From Harmothoe impar (taxonomy: Eukaryota > Annelida > Polychaeta > Phyllodocida > Polynoidae), in assembly GCA_947462335.1 (NCBI GenBank), contig OX381707.1, positions 20,214,404-20,278,403 of the forward strand: a DNA stretch of 64,000 nucleotides. Reading direction: 5' to 3'. Of this stretch, positions 1 to 12,095 are shown one piece after another. The position numbers and the translations under genes were made by a program. Within the stretch, counting starts at the first letter, position 1, and each line of letters starts with the position of its first letter. Under the pieces are notes generated by a model. That model made no database searches and was not told the DNA's origin. It saw only the letters and a list, made by a program, of their open reading frames with translations.

Positions 1-17
1 CACTCCTGAAGGTCGGC

Positions 18-128
18 ATGATGCATAATTATAAATGCAACCCCTGTGAGCATATTTGCTGGACCTGCATTATTGCATTCACCAAGTGAACAGCACATTA
101 AAGCACTATGCGGACATTAAAGGGTTAA
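18..128. repeat. Dispersed repeat R1, copy 1
   Basis: R1 is a name used here for a family seen about fifteen times in the window. Its marks are GCATGATGCAT(G/A)AATGCAGCAC on one side and CATTAAAGCACTATGC followed by CCTTAAAGGGTTA on the other. This copy runs from the GCATGATGCAT block to the AAAGGGTTA end. The ends are partly palindromic, so R1 may be an old MITE or SINE-like repeat. No coding potential is visible. Confidence 0.6.
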
Positions 129-386
129 CATGTGCACATGATATGCAATAATCAGCAGGTGCAAAAAACCTGCCGGGCCGGGACTCAATTATTTTTGACA
201 CACGTGTGCGGCAGGTAGGAAATATACAGAACAAATGTACTTTTTTCCGGTAGACCTTTGATGATATGCAATCACCATTTACAAGATTGTCAGCAATTAT
301 CCCTACTGATCCCTCATATAGCCTCACCGCCATTGTGCATCAATTACCTGGTACATTGTGCCTCCTGTACCTGTGTGATGCTCATT

Positions 387-560
387 AACCCTTTAGACAC
401 CGCATAGTGATTTCATGTGCTGCAACCGTTAATCGTCATATTGCCGACACCATATGGTTGATACACCCGGGAAGGGTCGGCATTAAAGGCCCAGCGCCCC
501 TATATATAGAGCTGAGTACCTGTCCCGACTGCACTCTGACTGTTACTGGACGTGCAGTAA
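387..560. repeat. Dispersed repeat R1, copy 2 (diverged)
   Basis: The copy starts with TTAACCCTTTAGACACCGCATAGTG, the inverted form of the R1 end, and continues through a GTCGGCATTAAAGG block. A shorter fragment follows at 742-798 and has the AGCGCATTAAAGCACTATG signature. Confidence 0.5.
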
Positions 561-799
561 GATCTGCGGGTTTAAGGATGAATCCAGCTGTCCCAGCAAA
601 CAGAAATACGTTTTTTTACGTCAAAATAAAGTTTTAACATTCTACATTGTTTGGTCATGATAAGGAGCCATATACAAACGTTGTATAACGTGTGTTTTTG
701 TTATCTGGGGTGGTGAGTAGACTCACCAGGGCTCAATTTACCCATACTGACAGAGGGTGTAGCGCATTAAAGCACTATGACGCCCTTAACGGGTTATGA

Positions 800-2397
800 C
801 TACCTCCTCATTTTACGACCAAAAACATGTGCTCAGGTAAGGTAGGGGAGTGGTCGTTTTTAACAACAGGGGAGCCTAACAAAATGTGCACCACCTTAGG
901 GGGAATGTAGCGATTATTATGGTTCCTTCATAGTCGTGGCCATGTTAGTTTTACCGCGAGACTAGGCAGGGACAATATTCCCATAATGAATGATTCACGA
1001 CCAACCAGCGGCGTTCTGAGAGCAGAACCAAGCTCTACACGGGGTTATCTGTGTGAGCGTACACATCCATGGTTCCCTCGCGTTTCTCCGCTATAGCTAA
1101 AAGGGACCAGGCGCATTAATTTGAACCCTGTTGAAGTGGGGGGGGGGGGGGGTGGATAAGATTAGTCCACTCTCGCAGGGAACCAAACAATTTTAGGGCA
1201 CGCTCCCTTTTGTTTCAGTGAGTCACCACAGGACTCAATTATTACAACATGAAAACATATACGAAACTCTGTATAAACTATTCTGAATTGAGACAAATAA
1301 AAATCAACAGATCGGAGGATGCAGAGGGGTCCCCTCCTGAGGTCGGAAAGTCCCTGAATTTAAGGGTCCCAGGTCACAAAGTCACTTTTTTAGACCATTT
1401 TTACTTAGCCAAATATCTCTAAAAGTCGCCAGGTCGCTTGAAAATTATTGCACCAGGTCGCCAGGTCACAATCCGATATGTCATGTAGCCTACTAGTTTG
1501 CACATACGGTTCTTGTTTTTTTGTCATCTCATTACAATCAGTCAGGAGTAGGTGATGATAACAAAGTATTAGATGGGTATTCAAGAACCCCCCCCCCACC
1601 CCACTGTTGCTAACAAATGAGCCGTCCCTAACCCTACACCAGGTAAGGGGTGTGCTGGGACGCACCAGGTGATAGGGTGGTCATTAAAAAGGGGTGTGGT
1701 CCTATTATAAGGTAAGCTGAAGGTGAGATATAGCTCTGACACATATAGGCTTGTGTTCCCTACCAGCTGGGTCTACCTGTATGTGTGTGTTTATATATAT
1801 AGGCTGAGTTCGGTGTAACGGGTTTGATCGACGAGCAACCACCCCCCCCCCCCCCACACACACACACACACACCTCTCCCCAAGAGGCACAGTGACGAGG
1901 AAGTCGTATTGGCATATTGTAACATATACTGTATGTGTGCGTTTTTGTGTATGTACACAATAGACCCGGCGGTAACGCTACAGCAGATGCTATAAAACTA
2001 CAGTAGTTTATATTGCATACCTACACTTTTTACAGTACAGTTATACAATATCTATATACATTTAGTGTACTACAATCTTAAGTACTGATTCTATTAAATA
2101 AAAATAAATCAATTCTCCTAAAATTTGAAAAAATCTATATGGGTCCCTATTGGCCTCAATTCTTCTCCTCTGCTTTTGGCGGATGCTCTGCTTAGAGTAC
2201 ATACATAGGGACAGTTTATGCCCGTGACACCTGGCTTCTCCCACATATAGTTGTGTGAAATATACATATGTCAATCTATTTATAGGAATTCACCCTTAGA
2301 AGAACATATATATTCTAGGTCTTTGATCGATTGGGTACAAAGCACATATGGCTCCGAAATGTATCATTTATAGCCACGGATAACTATAGAGGCAGTC

Positions 2398-2398
<1 letters not shown>
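800..2398. other. Host intergenic DNA, no gene seen
   Basis: No ORF or exon here is convincing. The stretch contains a run of 15 G (1138-1152), a C run (1842-1855) that continues into a CA repeat (1856-1872), and scattered AT-rich DNA. The short ORFs over the C/CA run are composition artefacts. Confidence 0.6.

Positions 2399-2456
<58 letters not shown>
2399..2456. repeat. (TA)n microsatellite
   Basis: About 50 bp of uninterrupted TA dinucleotide with TATACATA at both edges. Confidence 0.95.
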
Positions 2457-2459
<3 letters not shown>

Positions 2460-2572
2460 TATACGTTGCTTAGAAGATTCTTAAACCATTTCCTATTAGG
2501 CTTACCAAAATGCCAAAGAAAAACCCTTTCAAGGCAGCGGCTATACACTGATATTCCTAGGCTCCTTATATG

Positions 2573-2890
2573 CCCAACCTCTCAGTCACTAGTGCCCAAC
2601 CTAGTTAGTCATTTTTTGGATCCCTATACCACCAACCTAGATTAGTTATTATTGCCAGGTTGGTCACTACTGACCAACCCACCTTAGTCTTTTTAGTTCC
2701 AGGGGGAGCCACTGAGTGGTCATCACAGGTGGCTCCAACTAGTGGCATACAAATACAACACACCAATGATGGACCTAGGTTAGCCACTACTGACTGACCC
2801 CTTGGTCATTTTTGAATATAACTTTGCCATTGTGACTAACACTAATATGACCAACCTGGGTTAGTCTGTACTGACTAACCCTTTCAATCT
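2573..2890. repeat. Degenerate minisatellite of CCAACCTAGNTTAGTCA units
   Basis: CCAACCTAG, GGTTAGTC and the reverse forms GACTAACC and TACTGACTAACC recur at least seven times in 300 bp, many as partial palindromes (GGTTGGTCACTACTGACCAACC). A related stretch lies at 13120-13220 (GAATTGGTCAGTACTGACCAATT). No gene is seen here. Confidence 0.6.
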
Positions 2891-4426
2891 ATGGATTTTC
2901 AGTGTACACTTGGCCCCTCCCCCCCTGATGGACAATGAGTTGGTGCGTTTTGTCAGAGTATTACATATCATACATCACTGTGATCCTATATTATGCATCT
3001 TGGATTAGAAGGCCTTGGAATAGGAATGAAATAATGAAAGCGGCATTTTAAAATGAATAGTCATACTAGTAAGTTCTGCAGAGATATTCGAATCAAAACA
3101 AGTGTAAAGAACTTCAATCAGATTAGGGATAAACGCCATTCTTTCTCAGTTTCCTTTGGGACTGTTAATTCTGATGACATCCTTAAAATGATTCATACCC
3201 ACAGTAATTGCATATAATTATGCCATTTACGTTTACTTCAATTTATTCTGCAGGATGTCCCCTTTAATGTTATATCATGCATAAGTATAACTATATATCG
3301 TTTTAATTAAATTCCCCATGAATATTCTTCGTATCCAGCCGAATGTCACATCTAAGTATCACCAACGGACTGTGATAACCATCCACATCCACACTTCGAA
3401 CCAAGACATATACTACTGTCTCTGAATTAGCAAAAGGCGGTTTTGCATGGACTCTGTTGAAAAATCTAACTAACCTTGAAAATGATATCGAGACCTTTCC
3501 ATCAAACTTACATCATTTGAAAAAAAAGAATTGTCTTCTGAACAAATGTTTGTATACATACATGTGTATATTGTCAATGCTACTCTATCAACCTCTGATA
3601 TTCAACATACTTGCCTAGAATTATGGTAATCATTTTTATTTGTCGATTAGTTTGAATGTATAACAGCTTTATCTAGTTTACCAGTCGAGCAGAAATATTA
3701 AACATCCTTCCGCCTGGTTGCCCCATGTATAGATAGTTCCTAGAATTCACAGGAATTCTATACTTCCTAATGAAACTCGAGGAATCGTTTTCAACCCCAT
3801 GTAAATATTTGAAATTCAATTACCTGCTATTTGTTCCTCTGTTAGCCTTGTATCCTGAAAATAGAAATAACAATGTATGAGAGAATGTGGGCGCAGTTAT
3901 ACATGGTGGTCACGTTTACTTGGAACTCAATAGACGTCATTATGCGTTGCATACACTTCTGAATAACAAAATGAAGCAATCGCTGACTATAGGTGTAACA
4001 CTGGTGAGTGAGTGCTAAACGGTGTTAAGGCAAATTTGCCATATGTATTCAACGTTGAAATGATTTCTGGGATCACTGGGTCACATCTTTTCATGTCTCA
4101 AATAAATGGCAGTCTTAAAGCCCTAATAGTAACCTTTGAGAGTAGATATATGTGAGAAAAGGCACACTACGTTAGTCCATCTTACCATGTTTACATGTAG
4201 AGGTACCATATGTAAAATTGTGATATCTATGGTTAGTATACATACTAGCCATGAATATCACAATGTACATAGGAAGCAACTTTGTATTAGGAAAGCCGGC
4301 TCATCTGGCTATGAGCAACGGCTTACGGGGGCAGACACAATCATATACACACTTACATACAGGTCTATATGTGGTAACGTTTCACTCATCACCTGCATAT
4401 AGTAAATCAGGACATTGCTGTACATT
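2891..4426. other. Host intergenic DNA, nothing recognised
   Basis: AT-rich unique-looking sequence without long ORFs, splice-supported exons, RNA genes or terminal repeats that I can support. Confidence 0.5.
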
Positions 4427-4636
4427 TAACCCTTTTTGAACAAGGCAACATGTATTGTCATAATGCACCAAGATCATGTTGCATTGGTACATCCTGCCAA
4501 CCCTTTAAGAGTATACCAACAGCCATATGGTTGGTATGATGCATAAATGCAGCACAGGTGATTTTGCTTTAAAAGTGTTGTGTTAGATATAACTGCAGCA
4601 TAGCACATTATAGCGCTATGCTGTCCTTAAAGGGTT
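4427..4636. repeat. Dispersed repeat R1, copy 3
   Basis: This copy has both parts of the family. TTAACCCTTT opens it, GGTATGATGCATAAATGCAGCAC lies in the middle, and CATTATAGCGCTATGCTGTCCTTAAAGGGTTA closes it. The two ends are inverted copies of each other. Confidence 0.65.
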
Positions 4637-5084
4637 AAAGGCTAGGAGGGGTATTAGGATGCAGACACCCACAGACAGGGGAGGTGTAGGGCGCCCCAGA
4701 CGCCGCTCTATGTTTATTTATGGTGCCCACTAACCGTGACTGGGATCCAAGACATACAGGACCCACAGCGGGTAATGGGATGAGCCCACTACATGCATAT
4801 ATCACTGCCAAAAACATCTGCCTTAGTCTCGGATAATATTTCTCATTTTGTTAAGCAACATATTATTTGCCGGAAAATAACATTCTGTGGCGGATAAATG
4901 ATCAATGATAATAATTATCTTATTTTTCTTCACATAACTTTTCTTAAAGCAAGTAGGTTATCCGCCATATTCAACTGTGCCCAAATGAGAAATCTTTACT
5001 GAAAAAAAGAAAGTGACTTTAGTCTACTGGTTGCCAGTAGAAAGTAGCATTCCATAACTTCCATAAATATGATATGTAAGTTTA
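4637..5084. other. Host intergenic DNA, nothing recognised
   Basis: Moderate GC, with only short ORFs. I see no motif that supports a gene. Confidence 0.5.
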
Positions 5085-6440
5085 TATAGCTGAGGTCAAA
5101 AGGGAGACCTGAGGATGGCATAACGATAAAGAAACAGTTGACAGGCTGAGATGTCGCCATTAAAGTGAGCCATGGGGGCAGCAAGTGTAGTGGGGGATGA
5201 GGCAAGGTGAGAACTGGTAATAAAACTAACACCTGCAACATTCTCTGATCGTGGGTGGCACGCGAACATTGTATATGCATAGCTCCTGTATTAAAAGATA
5301 TACACTCCCAATGTCTGAAAACTTAAAGAAGGCATGTTCACTTAACTTCCTTTGCACAAATGTACTTCATTTCCTATTGATAACTAATCGCCTCATACCA
5401 TCTAAATGATACAAAATGGGTCATATTACTCATGTTCTGTAACACTTCGGTTCCTTCAGGCTCCAGAGACACATTTATGCTTCTTACGTTCAGAGTTTGA
5501 CCAGAACGGGGTCGGGGGTTGATATGGGTGTAGGCAGGTTGCGGTGGAGGTCTGGAGCTGATACGGGTAGAACTGGGGTTGTTGGCAGCCAGTGCTGTAG
5601 TAGCGATAGGACAATTGGGGACCATGCAGAGGATGGATGGGTGACAGTTCTACTGTGATGGAGTCCCTGGGTTTTTGGCTGTGTGTGATGGGCAGTGTGT
5701 GTGAGTGTGTGTGGGAGGGTGAGTGGGCCAAACAGGATATTAGGGATTCGGGCAAGATGGGTTGAAACAAGGTAACATCAGCCATTTGGGAGATGAGATT
5801 GAAAATATGTTTCCTTTGCCAACTTGGGATAATACAAAAATGTAAAATACCAATGAACAGAGAAAAAAGCAGAGATAGAGAAAGCTATGGCTGAATTACA
5901 AGATGTCAAATGAGATGAATAACATTGAGTGGTGAAAAAGGTAAAGAATAAAGAGTATCTGCAATGATGAGAGGGAAAAGGAGAAGGATACTAATAAGTC
6001 GAAGAAGAATGTAAAAATAAATATAGACTACACAGGGAATAGGAAGAGGATATGATGTTAAAGAAAAACTGCAAAACTTTGAATCCACGTATATTGGAAA
6101 TATGTGACCCTTTGGCCCAATGTGGAAGAGTATAGAAGAAAGGGAGATAAGAGAAAGCCCTATGTGGGCTATGCGCAGGAAGAGAGGCTGGAGGGGGTAT
6201 TGGGGTGGGACTTCAGCTGTTAGGAAGTGTGGCAGAAGTCTATGTGGACGATAACAGCACAAAGAGACGACACTCCCATGGCACCCATCCACACCCCTCA
6301 CCTCCCGCACCTACCACTGACCCGGGACCAGCCTACAGCCAACCCTCAACTCGCAGCTCCTGTCACTAGGAGGGTGGCCCGGACGGTGAGCAGCAGATAT
6401 ATGTGAGCATATAAATATAATATATGTATATATATATATA
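5085..6440. repeat. Tandem segmental duplication D1, copy A
   Basis: The sequence from AGCTGAGGTCAAAAG to the block around 6340 recurs about 1355 bp downstream in the same order. The anchors are AGCTGAGGTCAAAAG (5089 and 6440), GGACAATTGGGGACCATGCAG (about 5608 and 6980) and AAGCCCTATGTGGGCT (about 6155 and 7515). The two copies differ by substitutions and indels. ORFs on the minus strand are not collinear between the copies, which argues against a conserved protein. Confidence 0.85.
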
Positions 6441-7740
6441 GCTGAGGTCAAAAGCAAGACCGGATGATGGCATAAAGATAAAGGAACTGTTGCCAGGGCA
6501 GTGAGGATGAGATGTCACTGTTGAAGTGAGCCATGTGGGGGCAGCAAGTGTTGTGTGGGTGAATAAAGAATTGGTGATAAAACTAACAGCTAAAATATTT
6601 TGTGGGTGGCGTGTGGAGATTATACTGGCAAAGCTCCTCTAGTTAAGGATATCTATGGACCCCCGAATGTCTGGCTTTGTGGAGAAGGCATACATATACA
6701 CATAACTGCATTTGAACAACATTTCCTATCAATAGCTAATAATCTAATCACAAGTGTTTCTAAATGACTCATGTCAGTGGTTTTATATTATTATTTAGGG
6801 TTCTCCAGAGACACAGTTATTCTGCTTACGTCCTGGCTTTGAGCCCTATCAGAGTGACGAAGAGTGATGGTGTAAAAAGAGGGTAGGGTATTGGTATGGG
6901 TGTAGGCAGGTTGGGGTGGAGGTCTGGAGCTGATACGGGTACAACTAGGGTTGTTGGCAGCCAGTGCTGTAGTAGAGATAGGACAATTGGGGACCATGCA
7001 GAGGATGGATGGATGACAGGTCTACTGTGATGGAGTCCCTGGGTTTTTGGCTGTGTGTGTGGGTGTGTGTGGGGAGGGGGTAGGTGCGCCAAACAGGAAA
7101 TGAAATATTCGGGTAGGATGGGTTGAAACAAGTGAGAATCGGCCATTTGCAAGATGAGATTAAAAATATGTTTCTTTTGCCAACTTATGGTAATACAGAA
7201 ATGTAAAACTTCAAAGCACAGAGAATAGGAAGAGGACATGACCTTAAAGAAGAAGAACGGCCAAACCTTTGATATTGTAATGTGAATAGTGAAACCAAAG
7301 ATCCATCCTTTTATACTGTAAAGCAACAGTATATAGCTAAAATCCATCAATATAATGCAAATAATATAATGCCCACATCCCGTAGATAAAGTAAGACTAC
7401 AGTAGAGTCTACTGCTCAGAGCTCTACATTAACATCTAACAGTGTGGTAGGTTAGAAATATATGATGCATCAGCCCAATGTGAGGGGAGTATAGGAGAGA
7501 GGGAAATAAGAGAAAGCCCTATGTGGGCTGTGAGCAGGAAGAGAGGCTGGAGGGGGTATTGGGGTGGGACTTCAGCGGGTAGGAAGTGTGGCAGAAGTCT
7601 ATGTGGACGATAACAGCACAAAGAGATAACACTCTCATGGCACCCATCCACACCCCTCACCTCCTCCTGCACCTACCACTGACCCAGGACCAGCCTGCAG
7701 CCAGCCCCCAAACCCAGAGCTCCTGTTACTGGGGGTACAC
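6441..7740. repeat. Tandem segmental duplication D1, copy B
   Basis: Second copy of the 1.36-kb unit. Homology ends near the shared CTCCTGT(T/C)ACT block. The best conserved part is the last 230 bp of each copy (about 6100-6330 and 7465-7690), which reads CCCTATGTGGGCT, then GGAGGGGGTATTGGGGTGGG, then the CACCCATCCACACCCCTCACCTC block. Confidence 0.85.
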
Positions 7741-7870
7741 TGTTAGAAGTTAATGTAGATGAGCAGTAGAATCCACTGTAGTTTTACATATATACTACAG
7801 TGTACAATGCCAGTAGAATCTACTGTTGGTTCACAGTACTATAAGAGGACGTATTTTTGGGTTCACTCTT
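7735..7870. repeat. Palindromic repeat of the CAGTAGAATCTACTG family
   Basis: ACACTGTTAGAAG, GCAGTAGAATCCACTGTAG, CTACAGTGTACA and CAGTAGAATCTACTG occur close together. The same palindromic words form the element at 19563-19757. Confidence 0.5.
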
Positions 7871-8274
7871 GACAGCGTATGTAAGCATCCAAGCATATTG
7901 CATGCTCAGACTGTGATTTATATTACCTTAGTTTTATGAAATTCATTCTGATTAATTGAAGAGATAAAAAAAAAGTGTGTAATATTCATGGCAAAGGGGT
8001 GATCTGGGATGAATAAGGATTGAAATAATTATAGGCCGCTATACCACTGCATTCTAAATTGGAGTGAATTCAAATAAGATTTGTGAGAAATCAGTTAAGT
8101 ATAATTTTAATGTCGAAGGTGTGGACTGTGGTTTAATATCCGTTTTAGAGAGAAATACGAGCAGACGACATTTAAGTGTAGAAATGAGACAGACAAGATG
8201 TCCAGACACGTGGGTAGCGACCAGTTCCAGGTATCATCACCGCCACACTCAGCTCTCCACATCAAAACCCTGCC

Positions 8275-8665
8275 GTGCCGTGACGTCACCAACTATTGAC
8301 GTCACAACTGGTGGGCGTAGAAGTGCATGGCGGGATTGATGACACCCCTGCGTCTCTCTCCTCCCCCCTCCCCCCATCCTAACACACACTGAGTAGGGCG
8401 GCGGACGGCCGTTGCCCATTTTAAGTAGACCTCAGGGGGTTGGCTGTGTGCAGTCTCTGCTCCCTCCCGCTCCTGTTGGTCCGCCAGTCAGTCCTATAAC
8501 GCCCAATGATCCCCACAGAGACGCCGGGGCTGCTATTTTTACCCCATAGTAGTATAGTGAGAGGGGCGTTTGGTGGGGGTTGGCTTCTATATAGCCTGTA
8601 TGTATACCGATAGGAGAGCTCTGCCGTGATTCCTTTGAGGCTGACCGCAACCCTCAAGGTAATGA
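8275..8665. promoter_or_regulatory. GC-rich segment with two CRE sites, possible host promoter
   Basis: Two perfect TGACGTCA sequences (about 8281 and 8299) lie 18 bp apart. They are followed by about 350 bp of GC-rich DNA with several CpGs and a possible splice donor (CTCAAG/GTAATG near 8657). TGACGTCA is the established CREB/ATF site. That this is a promoter with an untranslated first exon is inference, and no downstream coding exon was found. Confidence 0.25.
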
Positions 8666-9825
8666 GCTGTAAATGAGGAACATCAACTTTGTCATTTTGT
8701 AAATGGTGAGATTATTCAGTCAACTGACGTCAATAGGGCACGCCCCTACCGTGCGTTAAAGCACGCTCAGGTTACTCAGTTATAGTATTCTAAGTTAGTG
8801 GTCATTAAATAAAAGTAATTAATAAGAAGAAGAAAAAGGGGGGGGGGGCGCTGTTTTTTTGCGTTTTTTTTCTATGCGTGATTCACCCTTCCCCCAACAA
8901 AAAAGGAGGTCAAAATCATTTTTTTAATTTTTAATTGAAAAGACAATTGAGCCAGGTGTCAACAGGTATGGATTTAACGTCACCACTGTGGGTTGAATCA
9001 CAGATCCAAACTACCTAGATGGTCAAAGTGTATACTAAAGGCGATGGGTTTTTGTATGAGCGCAAGAAAGACATTCCGGCACCCTGGAGAGGGGTAATCA
9101 TCTTCCAAACCCTCTGTAACTACAGCAACACACAGGCATTTTCAATGAACACAAGTGACAGCCCCCCCCCTCTCCCACCCCACCGACTCACACACCTTGG
9201 AGGTGTCGCCTACTTTTTGTTGTTCCTCAAAGCCAACCCCAATGGTGAGATAGGGGTGGCTCAGAACCCAACCAACGGAAAACAGTGCAACAGTAACTCA
9301 CGATAACGGAACTCTATCAACAGTTTGATAACACAATGTAATAATACTCCCATCACTTCTTTCTAGCGGTCCATAGTCTGACTCTATCTACACCCTACAC
9401 TGACAACCATGTCATTGGTCATACACAGACCACCACACAAATGACGTCATCGCTGACTTCAGTGTGACCTTGCAGAACAGTGTGTGACCTTGGCTGACAT
9501 CATCTGACCTTGGGGACTTATCAGGAGGTCAGCGGGCGACAGGCTAGATATGACCATGACCTTGATTTTGCCAAAATCAATTCGGTCGGCTTTGATAAAC
9601 CACCTTGGTGCCCGAGGCAGGGTTCTGGATGATTCTGGACGGAATTGGTTTTGCTGGGAGAAAGCCCATCTCATGCCTCATAGACAGAATCCATGCCCTA
9701 TAGTGCTGCACCCTTAGACCTGAAGGTAGGCTGGGGTTAGGCCTGGGGTTAGGCCTCATAATTTCAGAATTTGGGTTGTCTCATATGTTCATGGCTAAAG
9801 TAGGTGCTATACCAGAGTGACATAC
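8666..9825. other. Host intergenic DNA, nothing recognised
   Basis: Short low-complexity G and T runs near 8838-8872. The ORFs here are short and lack family motifs. A further TGACGTCA lies near 9443. Confidence 0.5.
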
Positions 9826-9931
9826 AGTGGGCACAGGACATTCAATCATCATTGATAACTGGTCGTCAACGTTGATTCAATATTGATTCAACGTTTATTC
9901 AATATTTCACTGAATTTTGTGGCCACTGCAT
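9826..9931. mobile_element. MITE of the CAGTGGGCACA family, copy 1
   Basis: Ends match CAGTGGGCACAG and the inverted form GGCCACTGCATGGG, and the interior is built of TTGATTCAA-type words. Better preserved copies lie at 45681-45790 and 62323-62431. MITEs with similar CCCAGTGGGCACA ends are known from many animal genomes (recall). Confidence 0.65.
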
Positions 9932-11516
9932 GGGTTTCATATAACATACAATGATCATACTTTTATGATGTTCTTCGTTACTATTAAAGGCCAGAATTCC
10001 ACGTAACATGCTAACAATTGACATTCTCCTTCAATGTTCCCCCAATATGATCCCCACAATAAATCTCATTTCACTTTACCACGTATACTGGCCTACAGTA
10101 GGCGTCATTCAATGACAATCAAGCCATAACAGAACTGCCATCTACATTAAGCATACAATGCAAGGTACTGACTTTTAGTAGTATGGCAGTGCTAATACCA
10201 ACCTACAGTGATTTACTACCATGTATTAGGGGCTTATGAAGAGACTTGGGACAATAGACAAGAGTGGGTTCCCTACATACATGGCTACATAAACCCCTAG
10301 GTCCTGAAATGATCCCCATATCCCCTCTCTATATATTGCACCCCATTAAGGTATTGCCCATTGTTATATTGGCTCAATATGGTACTGGGTTTTATATGCT
10401 GTAGCCATGACAAGGCACTATTTATAGAGGCACTTGTTGCCGTAAACCAGTAAACACGAGGACGATGTCACCTAATGACTAAAGGAGGTGGCAGACAGCT
10501 ATTGGACATGTACAGGGGTGGGTGAGGTAAGGCGCAAGGCGACTCCGCGGCATGGCACATTTAGATATTTTGGTGTTTACCGGTTGCCTTTCAGGTCTTT
10601 GGATCTATTACTTGATTTTTGACAGGGTATTGTCACGAAATGTCTTACCTATATGTATGCACATCATATGCTCCATATTTGTGAATTTTGAATTTGATAT
10701 ATTACATTAATATATTGCTGCAGTCCTGTGCCAGGCCTTGAATAATCTCCTGAGCGTCTGTCTGTCGGTAGCTATATTTTATTCATAAATTGATGCATTT
10801 CCCTTTTATCATACCTCCTGTTCGACAGAAACATTAGAAAGAGTCTCTCTGAAAACAGATGTGTTGCATAAAAAAAAATCACCTCAACTTGCTGAATAAC
10901 ATGCGATAACTTAAGCAACCAGGGACCTTTCCGATGGCCATATCATACGCGACTACTGCGCATTATGCGAATGCCCCCTATTATCACCCACGACACTATG
11001 GTTACGACTGTTGCCATAGTCACAGCACTCTGAGGTAGCCATGAATTATCAATAATGAAGCCTGTACTCAGAGTAAGAGCCATAGAAACAGCTATCCAAA
11101 CACTATGTGACCGAGGCCGAACAGAAAGATGGTGTGTTTCTGATAACATTGCCCGCAAAATAGGATGTATGGCCTAAGTTATGAAGGAAGGAAATGTGTG
11201 CCTCAATATATTAAATAGAGCACAGTGGATGGTGGACATAAGTATGGAGAGAATTGTGCTTCTCTATCGCAGGGCTCCATCCTTCAACTCTAACAATGCT
11301 AGGGCCATCCAAAAGAAACATGAGAATTACCTAGATATTGCCTCTGCCAATCTTTGTCTGGCTTATCTATAATAATGAATGCTGTACTCCGGGTGAGAGC
11401 CATATAACCAAGTATGCACACACTACTTAAGAGTTAGACACACAGGAGGGGTGGACATGCACCATGCACCATATGGTCAGAGAGCTCCCACAATACCTTT
11501 GGCCACACTGCGCATT
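9932..11516. other. Host intergenic DNA, nothing recognised
   Basis: AT-rich sequence without supported exons or RNA genes. Confidence 0.5.
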
Positions 11517-12095
11517 AACCCTTTAAGGGCAGCATAGTGCTTTGATACACTACACCCCCAGTGGGCACAGACCAGGCCAAGATACATTATTAAGCGCTTA
11601 TTAAGCCCCACAGGGAATATGCAGGGCTTTGGTAGCACTTAATAAGTGGTCTGTGTCCACTAGGCCCTTTCATTGTTTCAATGAGTTACTAGCCAGCGCT
11701 GCATCCATGCATCATGCCGGCCCTTTTGGGTTGATACAATGCAGAAGGGTCCGCATGGTGGGGGTCTGGATGGGGGGTCCCCATGTTGCATGTCGAAATA
11801 GCTATGTCGCCTGTCACTTAAATTCCCATCTCCCATGTCGCTGCTAAGAACATGTCTTGTCCCATGTCGATTTTAAGAAACACCCTGTGTCATGTCACTT
11901 ATTTTTTTCCTCATGTCACTAAGCTCCATGTCGAATGTCGATTTTAAGAAAAGGCCATGTCGCCATGTCGAATTTAGTGGTCCATACCCATCATGGTGAA
12001 CCACTGTAGGTCTTGCGAGGTACCCGCTAGGGCTGCAGTGGTGCATCATGACGACAAATGGACATAAAGCCTTAAGGCATCATGCCGCCCTTACA
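11517..12095. repeat. R1 copy broken by a nested MITE and an ATGTCG-rich stretch
   Basis: TTAACCCTTTAAGGGCAGCATAGTGC (from 11517) is the R1 end. The R1 interior (GCTGCATCCATGCATCATGCCGG near 11698, GGTGCATCATGACGACAAATGG near 12040) resumes after the nested element at 11557-11664. From 11790 to 11970 the word ATGTCG recurs about ten times. Confidence 0.55.
11557..11664. mobile_element. Small TIR element nested in R1
   Basis: The left end CCCAGTGGGCACAGACCA and the right end TGGTCTGTGTCCACTAGG are inverted copies with few mismatches. The interior is a second palindrome (TAAGCGCTTA). The ends match the CAGTGGGCACA MITE family but the interior is unrelated. Confidence 0.65.
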
